Source: Trichormus sp. M33_DOE_039 (GTDB taxonomy: Bacteria > Cyanobacteriota > Cyanobacteriia > Cyanobacteriales > Nostocaceae). From it: DNA of 50,744 bases. This document shows, in pieces, positions 44,594 through 50,744 of the stretch. The position numbers and the translations under genes were made by a program. Under the pieces are notes generated by a model. It saw only the letters and a list, made by a program, of their open reading frames with translations. It was not told where the DNA came from and did not search any database. The DNA lies in the NCBI GenBank assembly GCA_015296085.1, contig DVDT01000041.1, forward strand, positions 1-50,744, written 5' to 3'. Within the stretch, counting starts at the first letter, position 1. Every line of letters starts with the position of its first letter.

Positions 44594-45402
44594 AAATAGC
44601 AGTCATGTCTTGCATTCATGGTAACTATGAAGCTTTAGATGCAGTTTTACTAGATATTGACCAGCAAAAAGCCGAAAAAATTTTTTGTCTGGGTGATTTA
44701 GTAGGGTATGGGCCATATCCGAATGCGGTAGTCACACAAATTCGTTCTTTAGATATTCCTACTTGTGCAGGTTGTTGGGATGAGGATATTGTAGAAGGCT
44801 TAAATTCCTGCGAGTGTAGTTACCCTTCGTTATTAGCTGAAAAACGTGGTAAAGCCGCCCACGAATGGACACACCAAGAACTCCATGACGAAAACCGGGA
44901 ATTTCTAGCTCAATTACCCCACGGATTGAGCCAAGATAACTTAGTTTTCTTTCATGGTAGTCCTCAAAGTAACCATGAATATTTGTTACCAGAACTGGAT
45001 GCCTTTGTCGCCTTGGAGAGAGTGCTTTCCGCAAATGCAGATGTATTATTTTGTGGACATACTCATGTACCTTATGTACGTACTTTAGACACAGGTAGTC
45101 TGCAAGTTCGTGTTGAAGGTGTGGGAATAGAGGCGAAAGAAATCAGCTTTTCCGCACCGATGAAGCGAATTATCAATGTTGGTTCAGTGGGAGAACCCCG
45201 ACATGGGCGACCTAACGCGACTTATGTAATCTATGACACCGATACACAAGAGGTAAGTTTACGAGAAGTACCTTACGATTATCAGAAAACCTGTGCAGCT
45301 ATCATCGAAAAAGGTTTACCAGCAATTTTTGCTTGGCGTTTAGCCCAAGGCTTGGAATATGCAGAAAGGGCTGATGACCCAACTCATGTTTGCACTAGAT
45401 AG
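44590..45402 (+). CDS. Metallophosphoesterase-fold protein with altered metal site
   Basis: A 270-residue protein starting at the GTG 44590, which overlaps the previous stop (GTGA) and has AGGAG upstream. The fold is of the YfcE/MJ0936 phosphodiesterase type: VMSCIHGNYEALDAVLLDID, CLGDLVGYGPYP (D36), FFHGSP (H122), CGHTHVPYV (H157, H159) and INVGSVGEPR. Two metal ligands are changed: Asp of DxH is Cys8, and GNHD reads GCWD (61-64). Cysteines also occur at 59 and in SCECS (74, 76), giving a CxxC...CxC cluster. Either a different metal is bound or catalysis is lost. Confidence 0.8.
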   Translation: MKIAVMSCIHGNYEALDAVLLDIDQQKAEKIFCLGDLVGYGPYPNAVVTQIRSLDIPTCAGCWDEDIVEGLNSCECSYPSLLAEKRGKAAHEWTHQELHDENREFLAQLPHGLSQDNLVFFHGSPQSNHEYLLPELDAFVALERVLSANADVLFCGHTHVPYVRTLDTGSLQVRVEGVGIEAKEISFSAPMKRIINVGSVGEPRHGRPNATYVIYDTDTQEVSLREVPYDYQKTCAAIIEKGLPAIFAWRLAQGLEYAERADDPTHVCTR

Positions 45403-45452
45403 AGGTATTACGGTCAACACTCCAAGATAGTAATTTAAGAGTGATAATTTAG

Positions 45453-46205
45453 ATGAATAAGTGGGCAATTTTGAGTGGAATTGAAGGTAATTTAGTAGCT
45501 TATGAAGCTGTTTTAGCAGATATTAAACACCAAATTAATCAAGTCGAAGCTTTATATATTTTGGGTGATTTAATTGGGCCAAGACCAGAAGCAGAAAACT
45601 TAGTAGAAAGAGTGCGTAATCCACGATATGGTGAGCTAGAACCACTTGTTTGTAAAGGGTGGTGGGAAGAAAAATGTTTAATTTTGCATGGTCTGGGGTC
45701 TAATGGGGAAGCAGATGATTTAGTGGCAAAATACGGTGGGGAAACTGTTAAGTTACTCTGGGATTCTGTTTCTCGCCAGACAGTACAATGGCTGAGAAAT
45801 CTAGATTTTGGTTTTTTTGAACTAGATTGTTTATTAATTCATGGTACAACTGTATCTGTAGATGCAGAATTAACCCCAGATACCTCACCACTTACAATGC
45901 TTGACCACCTCTCAAGAATGCAAGCTAACACTTTATTCTGTGGACGTTCTGCTTTGGCTTTTCAATATCAGTTACAAGGAGGTGCAGTCACTACCAGTAT
46001 TGCTACCCTCGATAGTCAAGTACCTTCCCAAACTGCAAAGATTTCACCATGCCAAGTCATTGGTGTAGGTAATGTGGGACGAACACCAGGGGAAGCTAAA
46101 TATACTCTCTACTCTCCCACCACCAATCACGTAGAATTTAGAACTATCCGCTATGATGTTAGTCAAGACTTTCAATCTAATGCCAGTACGAAAGTCGCCT
46201 TTTAA
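45453..46205 (+). CDS. Degenerate metallophosphoesterase paralogue
   Basis: A 250-residue protein with the same order of segments as the upstream gene but most ligands gone. DxH reads GIE in LSGIEGNLVAYEAVLADI, GD is kept in YILGDLIGPRP (D39), GNHD reads GWWE, one His remains in LLIHGTT, and GHTH reads GRSA in FCGRSALAF. GVGNVGRTPGEAKYTLY matches the INVGSVGEPR segment. It is likely a non-catalytic partner or ligand-binding subunit of its neighbour. It starts 50 bases after the previous stop and is probably the last operon gene. Confidence 0.75.
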   Translation: MNKWAILSGIEGNLVAYEAVLADIKHQINQVEALYILGDLIGPRPEAENLVERVRNPRYGELEPLVCKGWWEEKCLILHGLGSNGEADDLVAKYGGETVKLLWDSVSRQTVQWLRNLDFGFFELDCLLIHGTTVSVDAELTPDTSPLTMLDHLSRMQANTLFCGRSALAFQYQLQGGAVTTSIATLDSQVPSQTAKISPCQVIGVGNVGRTPGEAKYTLYSPTTNHVEFRTIRYDVSQDFQSNASTKVAF

Positions 46206-46223
46206 ATCCAACTCATAATTGTT

Positions 46224-46256
46224 AAAAAAAGAACCAGAGAATACATTCCCTGGTTC
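46224..46256 (-). terminator. Terminator for psaK (two-way hairpin)
   Basis: GAACCAGAGAA (46231-46241) pairs with TTCCCTGGTTC (46246-46256) with one mismatch and a 4-base loop. On the minus strand it is followed by seven T residues (46230-46224), fitting psaK. On the plus strand it sits 25 bases after the stop of the zinc-type operon. Confidence 0.7.
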
Positions 46257-46379
46257 ATAGATACAGACACAACAATCAATAACTAAATTATTTAGTTCAG
46301 CATGGAGTATGTAGAGATACCACCTGAAATTAGCAAAAATCTTTGCTTCTTTTTACTGTCTATTTCCTACCTTTTTGTA

Positions 46380-46640
46380 CTAGAATCTACCCAGGTAATG
46401 CAGTCCTAAAATAACTCCTGCACCTAAAATATGACCGAATGCTGTAGTTGCCAATAATGCAGGTAAGCCAAAGCCACCGAAGAGATTAGCAGAAGGTAAA
46501 GCTGGCTCTGAACTAGGATATTTGATGCTGAATTTACCAAAGGTGATGGCAATGATATTGGCAACTATCATGATAATTCCAATTGAGGGATTCCATGCCA
46601 GGGGTGCAGTTGCAGCAGCAAGTAAGGTTGAAGTTAACAC
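46380..46640 (-). CDS. psaK: Photosystem I subunit PsaK
   Basis: An 86-residue thylakoid protein with a GTG start; GGGAG lies 11 bases upstream and no ATG is available. Two membrane helices are present, around PSIGIIMIVANIIAITFGKF and LPALLATTAFGHILGAGVIL, joined by the charged loop SIKYPSSEPALPSANLFGGF, with GLHYLGRF at the end. This is the PsaK pattern. PsaK sits at the edge of photosystem I and helps couple antenna. Cyanobacteria often have several psaK copies, so which one this is cannot be said. Monocistronic, with its own terminator. Confidence 0.93.
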   Translation of the reverse strand: MLTSTLLAAATAPLAWNPSIGIIMIVANIIAITFGKFSIKYPSSEPALPSANLFGGFGLPALLATTAFGHILGAGVILGLHYLGRF

Positions 46641-47083
46641 CTGAATAAAGCTCCCGAAATTTATTTAATGATTGAAAACATCATCTGAAAAATACCGCAA
46701 TAAATTCAAGAGAAATTCCGATTTTGCATCAATATTTAACATTCATTTTCAATACTTAATAAATCTAGGGACTAACTCGGTAGGGAAGTTTATTCTGATT
46801 CTAGAGCAACCAATTAATCAACACATATGAGTTATTTATGTTGTGTCTACTTTGACATCTCCATAAATATTATTGTTATAATTCTTTAAATTGTGATGCG
46901 ATCGCTTCCAATAATACTCCAATGCTGATATTGGATTTTCAGATGGTGGCGATCGCTAACAAATGATGACTAATGACCAATCCCCTACCCGAAAGTAGGG
47001 GTTTTTTGTTTTTAGGGGTGTAAGGGTGTAAGAGTGTGAGGGTTTAAAGGTTTAATTTATTATTTCCCCTATACCCCTATACC
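46641..47083. other. Spacer upstream of psaK with a plus-strand terminator
   Basis: It should contain the psaK promoter at its left side. HIP1 octamers occur near 46900 and 46950. A plus-strand terminator at 46982-47007 has no annotated gene before it. The right end is a short tandem repeat region that runs into the prlC stop codon. Confidence 0.5.
46982..47007 (+). terminator. Orphan rho-independent terminator
   Basis: CCCCTAC (46982-46988) pairs with GTAGGGG (46995-47001) around a 6-base loop and is followed by six T residues. On the minus strand no T run follows the stem, so it does not suit the leftward prlC gene. Confidence 0.7.
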
Positions 47084-47092
47084 CTATACCCC
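47014..47092. repeat. Short G-rich and C-rich tandem repeats at the prlC 3' end
   Basis: AGGGGTGTAAGGGTGTAAG and variants (47014-47050), then CCCCTATACCCCTATACCC (47066 onward). The two blocks are partly complementary. The second overlaps the prlC stop codon at 47084-47086. Confidence 0.55.
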
Positions 47093-49192
47093 AGTTACCA
47101 ACAACCCGTTATGTCTGAGCAAAGAAGTTGTACTCGGTTGACGACCCCGAAATGCTTGAAACACTTGCATTGGATGTTTACTGCCACCGAGAGCTAGTAT
47201 AGTGTCTCGGTAACGTCTACCTGTAGCTTTAATGGCTGCTTCGTCTTCTAGCCCCGCTTCCTCAAAAGCTGCAAAAGCATCAGCACTTAGCACTTCAGCC
47301 CACTTGTAGCTGTAGTAACCTGCGGCATAACCACCTTCAAAGATATGCCCAAAAGCACACAAGAAAGCATCTTCTGGTAGCGGAGGTAATACAGTAGTAG
47401 TCTGAGCAACACGGTGACGCACATCTGCGGCAGTTTCTTTGCCACCTGGAAGATAGCGAGAGTGTAGTTCTATATCTACACTACTAAAGTGAATTTGCCG
47501 CAAAATGGCACTACCACTCATGTAATTGCGTGCTGCTAGGAGCTTTTGATAATAATGCTCTGGTAGCGGTTCACCAGTTTCATAATGCTGCGCCATGCTA
47601 AACAAGGTAGTGCGCTCATAACACCAGTTTTCCATGAACTGGCTCGGTAATTCCACTGCATCCCACTCAACGTTATTAATACCCGCTGCGCCACTATAGT
47701 CAACCTTAGTCAACATATGATGCAAACCGTGACCAAACTCATGGAAGAGGGTTTCTACTTCGTAGAAAGTCATCAAACTGGGTTTACCATCCACTGGTGG
47801 CGTTTGGTTACAGATTAAATACGCCACAGGTAAGCGAATAGTAGTAAAACCATTGTCCGTAATTTTCCGGCGATTTATGCAGACATCCATCCAAGCACCA
47901 CCACGCTTTTCGGCAGGACGGCTGTACGGGTCTAGATAAAAGTAGGCGATGGGGTTACCTGTTTCATCAGCGATTTGGAAATAGCGAACATCTTGATGCC
48001 AAACTGGGGCTTGACCATCAGCTGGAGTGACGGTGATCCCAAACAGTCGCTTCACTAGTCCAAACAGCCCTGCCAAAACTTGGGGGAGGGGGAAGTAAGG
48101 ACGTAATTCTTCGGCCGTGAAGGCAAATTTTTCTTCCCGTTGTCGTTCCGCCCAAAAACTAATATCCCAGTGTCGCAAATCTTCAGCTTCTGCTGCACCC
48201 TTAGCAGCCGCAAAAGCTTTGAGTGCGTCTAAATCTTGGGTAGCAGCATCATAACTGACACTACGTAATTCTTCTAAGAGTGCTTCCACAGCCTCGACAT
48301 TAGGGGCCATTTTACTGGCCAAACTCAATTGAGCAAAATTTGGGAATCCCAATAGATTTGCCAGTTCTTGCCGTAACTCTAAAATCCGTTCAATGAGGGG
48401 GTTATTATCTAACTCACCCGATGCCGCACGGGTGATGTGTGCTTTGTAGATTTTTTCACGTAAATCGCGGCGGGTGCTGTGCTGGATGAAAGGGGTGTAA
48501 CTGGGGAAGTCTAATGTAATACGCCAAGGGCCATTTTCCGACGTGGCATTTTCTTCTCCAGCTGCGCGGGCTGCTTGTGCAGCTAAACTCAGTAAGCTTT
48601 GGGGTAAACCGTCAACTTCGTCTTTAGTGGTCAAGGTTAAGCTAAAGGCTTTAGTAGCATCTAAGACATGGTTAGAGAACTTAGTAGAAAGTTCTGCTAA
48701 CTCCATTTGAATAGCGTTGAAACGTTCCCGTGCTTCGCCTTCTAAGCCCACACCAGAAAGTTCAGCATCACGGATAGCAGCCTCAACGATTCTTTGTTGT
48801 GCTGACTCTAGAGTCTGCCAACTATCACTGGCGCGGAGTTGTTTAAAAGCATTGTATATAGGTTGGCTTTGTCCGAGTTTGTTGATGAACTGTATGACCT
48901 GAGGTTGTACAGTTTCATAAGCCTCACGCAATTCTGGGCTATTTTGCACACCCATTAAATGATTAACTATACCCCAACTCCAAGACAGTTGTTCAGTTAA
49001 CTGTTCTAGAGGTTCTACTAAACCATTCCAAGTGGGCTGGATATTAGCCTCTAAAGTGGTAAGTTGTTGGTCGAGTTCTGCCAACAGCTGCCCAAAGGCT
49101 GGTATTACTTGGTTTGGTTTGATGTCGGCAAACGGAGGTAAGCCAGAACCTTTGAGTAGGGGATTTTCGGGAATAGTAGTATTTGCACTCAT
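47084..49192 (-). CDS. prlC: M3-family oligopeptidase (PrlC/OpdA type)
   Basis: A 702-residue cytosolic zinc peptidase (thimet oligopeptidase family) that degrades short peptides, including cleaved signal peptides. The thermolysin-type motif HEFGHGLHH has H484, E485 and H488. The third ligand region follows in VEWDAVELPSQFMENW, and the C-terminal segment has FGHIFEGGYAAGYYSYKWAE, diagnostic for PrlC. The N-terminal helical domain starts NPLLKGSGLPPFADIKPNQV. Length is standard. Single gene. Confidence 0.93.
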   Translation of the reverse strand: MSANTTIPENPLLKGSGLPPFADIKPNQVIPAFGQLLAELDQQLTTLEANIQPTWNGLVEPLEQLTEQLSWSWGIVNHLMGVQNSPELREAYETVQPQVIQFINKLGQSQPIYNAFKQLRASDSWQTLESAQQRIVEAAIRDAELSGVGLEGEARERFNAIQMELAELSTKFSNHVLDATKAFSLTLTTKDEVDGLPQSLLSLAAQAARAAGEENATSENGPWRITLDFPSYTPFIQHSTRRDLREKIYKAHITRAASGELDNNPLIERILELRQELANLLGFPNFAQLSLASKMAPNVEAVEALLEELRSVSYDAATQDLDALKAFAAAKGAAEAEDLRHWDISFWAERQREEKFAFTAEELRPYFPLPQVLAGLFGLVKRLFGITVTPADGQAPVWHQDVRYFQIADETGNPIAYFYLDPYSRPAEKRGGAWMDVCINRRKITDNGFTTIRLPVAYLICNQTPPVDGKPSLMTFYEVETLFHEFGHGLHHMLTKVDYSGAAGINNVEWDAVELPSQFMENWCYERTTLFSMAQHYETGEPLPEHYYQKLLAARNYMSGSAILRQIHFSSVDIELHSRYLPGGKETAADVRHRVAQTTTVLPPLPEDAFLCAFGHIFEGGYAAGYYSYKWAEVLSADAFAAFEEAGLEDEAAIKATGRRYRDTILALGGSKHPMQVFQAFRGRQPSTTSLLRHNGLLVTGV

Positions 49193-49309
49193 GGTTTTAT
49201 TTGAGCAGCAGTTGATGGATAAACAACGATTGTAGTGTAATTTTTCTCTATTCTTAATGTAGCGATACCTACGGTAATCTGTGCTAACCCTGACAGCAAA
49301 ACAAGCTGA

Positions 49310-50488
49310 TTAATCTGGGATCAATCGTTCTAATCCACGGGCAACCCAAGGTAAAAACCCTAGAACTAATAATACTCCCAGCAAATTGAAGATTAACTGT
49401 GCATTAGCAATCTGACGTGCTACATCATCCCCCGCCCCCATCAAGGCAGAAACCCACTGTGAAAATGTTGCCAACTGACTGGCAAACAACAATCCCACGA
49501 CAACAGAAGCCAGATTAAATAGGACGTGAAACACACCTGTTCTAATAGCAGGACGTTCACGGCCAATGGTAGCAACGAGGGTATCAGCACAAGTGCCAAC
49601 TTCAGCACCAAGAACTAACGCAATACCTGTGGGTAATGAAATCAAACCTTGGCTAGCTAAAGTGACAACAATGGCATCAGTGGCAGAGGAAGATTGAATT
49701 AACACCGTGAATAAGCATCCCACTAAAGCACCCTGTAAGGTGTTATGCCCTAAACTCTCCATCCAATTAATAAACTCTGGATAATCTCTAAATGGTGCTG
49801 TAGCATCTTCAATGTAACCCAGACCGAAAAATAGGAAGCCAAAACCAAGTAAAATCAAACCTATTTGTTTGAGACGTTCACTTTTTCCTACCAAAAATAA
49901 TAAAAATCCGATGAATAATGCTATAGGTGCATATTCATCAATATTAAAAGCAACAACTTGCACTCCGAAAGTTGTACCAATATTAGAACCTAAAACTACA
50001 CCCAGAGATTCTACATAAGTTAATAACCCTGCACTCACCATCGCAATTACAATAATAATTGTCACCGATGATGAATCTAAAATTGTCGTGGCGATTGTGC
50101 CGGTCATCACTCCTGCTAAGGGATTGGTAGTGAAATTGCGAAGGATGTTTCTGACGCGATCGCCTGCCAGTGCTTCCATACCTGCCGCCATTTTGCTTAC
50201 ACCATACAAAAACAGTACTAAACCAGCCATTACACCCATAAAAATATGGAAAATATTTAACCCTTTCTGTTCTTTAGGCTGGTTGACTATACTTAGAGTT
50301 TTGGGATTCTGGAATTGTTGTTGATTGGCAATTTCGTTAACATTGATTGTTGTTATTTGCGGTATTTTCCTCGAAGATTCTATTCCAGTAAAATAGAAAT
50401 CATTTTTGGAATTACCTACATTAACAAATAATAAGAAAGACAAAGTAAGCAAAAATAAAAACTTTACAAGTGATTTCTTGAACAACAT
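49310..50488 (-). CDS. Na/Pi cotransporter-family membrane protein
   Basis: A 392-residue protein from the ATG at 50488 (MLFKKSLVKFLFLLTLSFLL, signal-like first helix); an ATG at 50539 would add 17 residues, and neither has a clear ribosome-binding site. About 75 residues of linker precede two inverted NptA-type repeats with TTILDSSSVTIIIVIAMVSA and TVLIQSSSATDAIVVTLASQ, the QSSS signatures of the SLC34/NptA family (the first copy reads DSSS). GSNIGTTFG and GAEVGTCADT are the paired GxxxGT motifs. No C-terminal PhoU-like domain is present. Sodium-driven phosphate export or uptake is the family role. Confidence 0.85.
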   Translation of the reverse strand: MLFKKSLVKFLFLLTLSFLLFVNVGNSKNDFYFTGIESSRKIPQITTINVNEIANQQQFQNPKTLSIVNQPKEQKGLNIFHIFMGVMAGLVLFLYGVSKMAAGMEALAGDRVRNILRNFTTNPLAGVMTGTIATTILDSSSVTIIIVIAMVSAGLLTYVESLGVVLGSNIGTTFGVQVVAFNIDEYAPIALFIGFLLFLVGKSERLKQIGLILLGFGFLFFGLGYIEDATAPFRDYPEFINWMESLGHNTLQGALVGCLFTVLIQSSSATDAIVVTLASQGLISLPTGIALVLGAEVGTCADTLVATIGRERPAIRTGVFHVLFNLASVVVGLLFASQLATFSQWVSALMGAGDDVARQIANAQLIFNLLGVLLVLGFLPWVARGLERLIPD

Positions 50489-50607
50489 TTTTATTACCAA
50501 ATCATAAATACTATAATTTTGATAAAAACTAAGAATCATTTAATTAAAATTTTCTTGCTGTTCAAGAAAAATTACTTACTTCTTAAGAGATATTTATGGT
50601 CTAAATA

Positions 50608-50744
50608 TCAATACGGTTCAGTTAAGGCGCAAAGTTGTGTAAATTAAGGGTTGTAATCAAGACTGAAAGTAAACTGTAGTGCATCTCAAAGATTTTTCCC
50701 TGTTGTCTCCAATGATACAAAGCGATGATTTGCTAAAAGCAATA
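50608..50744 (+). mobile_element. 5' end of an insertion sequence, right copy (partial)
   Basis: Exact inverted copy of bases 4-140. It starts TCAATACGGTTCAGTTAAGG and reads outward to the right, with the transposase ATG at 50712. The sequence just outside differs from the left copy from the first base on, so the element end is at 50608 or a few bases inside it. Confidence 0.8.
50712..50744 (+). CDS. Transposase, first 11 codons only (partial)
   Basis: Reads MIQSDDLLKAI to the window edge, the same start as the left copy. GTCTCC precedes the ATG and no strong ribosome-binding site is seen. Confidence 0.5.
   Translation, partial: MIQSDDLLKAI

Noticed and set aside
1-50744. CRISPR array, prophage or plasmid backbone
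   Set aside because: No regularly spaced direct repeats, phage structural genes, or replication/partition genes were seen; housekeeping and photosynthesis genes point to chromosome.
1-50744. Composite transposon spanning the whole window
   Set aside because: Essential and photosynthetic genes fill the interval, and a contig broken at IS copies explains the inverted ends more simply.
1-50744. Circular replicon read as a linear window
   Set aside because: The shared end sequences are inverted, not direct, so they cannot be an overlap from circular closure.

Overview
The window is a chromosomal segment of a filamentous, heterocyst-type cyanobacterium, most like Nostoc/Anabaena. The evidence is psaK (photosystem I), a KaiB-like-domain clock kinase (SasA), a CRR7-type NDH-1 factor, an LPA1/Rep27-type (DUF3493) protein, PEP-CTERM and SLH proteins, many GCGATCGC (HIP1) octamers, and AT-rich spacers holding short dispersed palindromic repeats. 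No phage, plasmid or CRISPR signature was seen. The two window ends are the same 137-bp sequence in opposite orientation, each running outward into the first codons of one transposase. The piece is therefore bracketed by two outward-facing copies of one IS, which is also what a draft contig broken at a repeat would look like.

Layout. 1-140: left IS end. 0.4-8.4 kb: SLH-anchored beta-helix protein, DUF3493 protein, tRNA-Thr(CGU), M42 aminopeptidase, PEP-CTERM GDSL esterase, SLH lipoprotein, unknown exported protein. 8.6-14.3 kb (signalling): sasA, then a minus-strand pair of Cache-HAMP-GGDEF diguanylate cyclase and solute-binding lipoprotein, a dead WD40 fragment, and a receiver-GGDEF protein. 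14.6-17.7 kb: a long spacer, crr7, DUF2854 protein, a small conserved-looking protein, a single-domain receiver. 17.8-20 kb: ppk. 20.2-29 kb: a minus-strand cluster that reads as a divergent chaperone-usher pilus system (pilin-like, small subunit-like, PapD-like chaperone, usher-like outer membrane protein) with a large PPC/ELWxxDGT-repeat protein upstream. 29.8-36.9 kb: orphan histidine kinase, DUF2267 protein, exported Cys-repeat protein, TPR protein, sigma-like protein, VOC-like membrane protein, membrane-anchored TIR protein. 37-42.8 kb: mnmA, a 57-residue membrane peptide, a second sigma-like protein divergent from a coiled-coil membrane protein, a SPOR-like protein, a conserved membrane protein. 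42.8-50.5 kb: dapB, a three-gene operon behind a Zur-like box, psaK, prlC-type M3 oligopeptidase, Na/Pi cotransporter-family protein. Right IS end from 50608.

The most interesting items are: (i) the pilus-like chaperone-usher cluster, in which nested MITE-like repeats lie just before an usher that has no visible signal peptide; (ii) the zinc-type operon of a P-loop GTPase and two phosphoesterase-fold proteins that have lost catalytic metal ligands, one having gained a CxxC...CxC cluster; (iii) the binding-lipoprotein/diguanylate-cyclase pair; (iv) the TIR-TM-extracytoplasmic protein; (v) the inverted IS pair at the edges. All functional statements rest on reading the sequence; no database search was possible.
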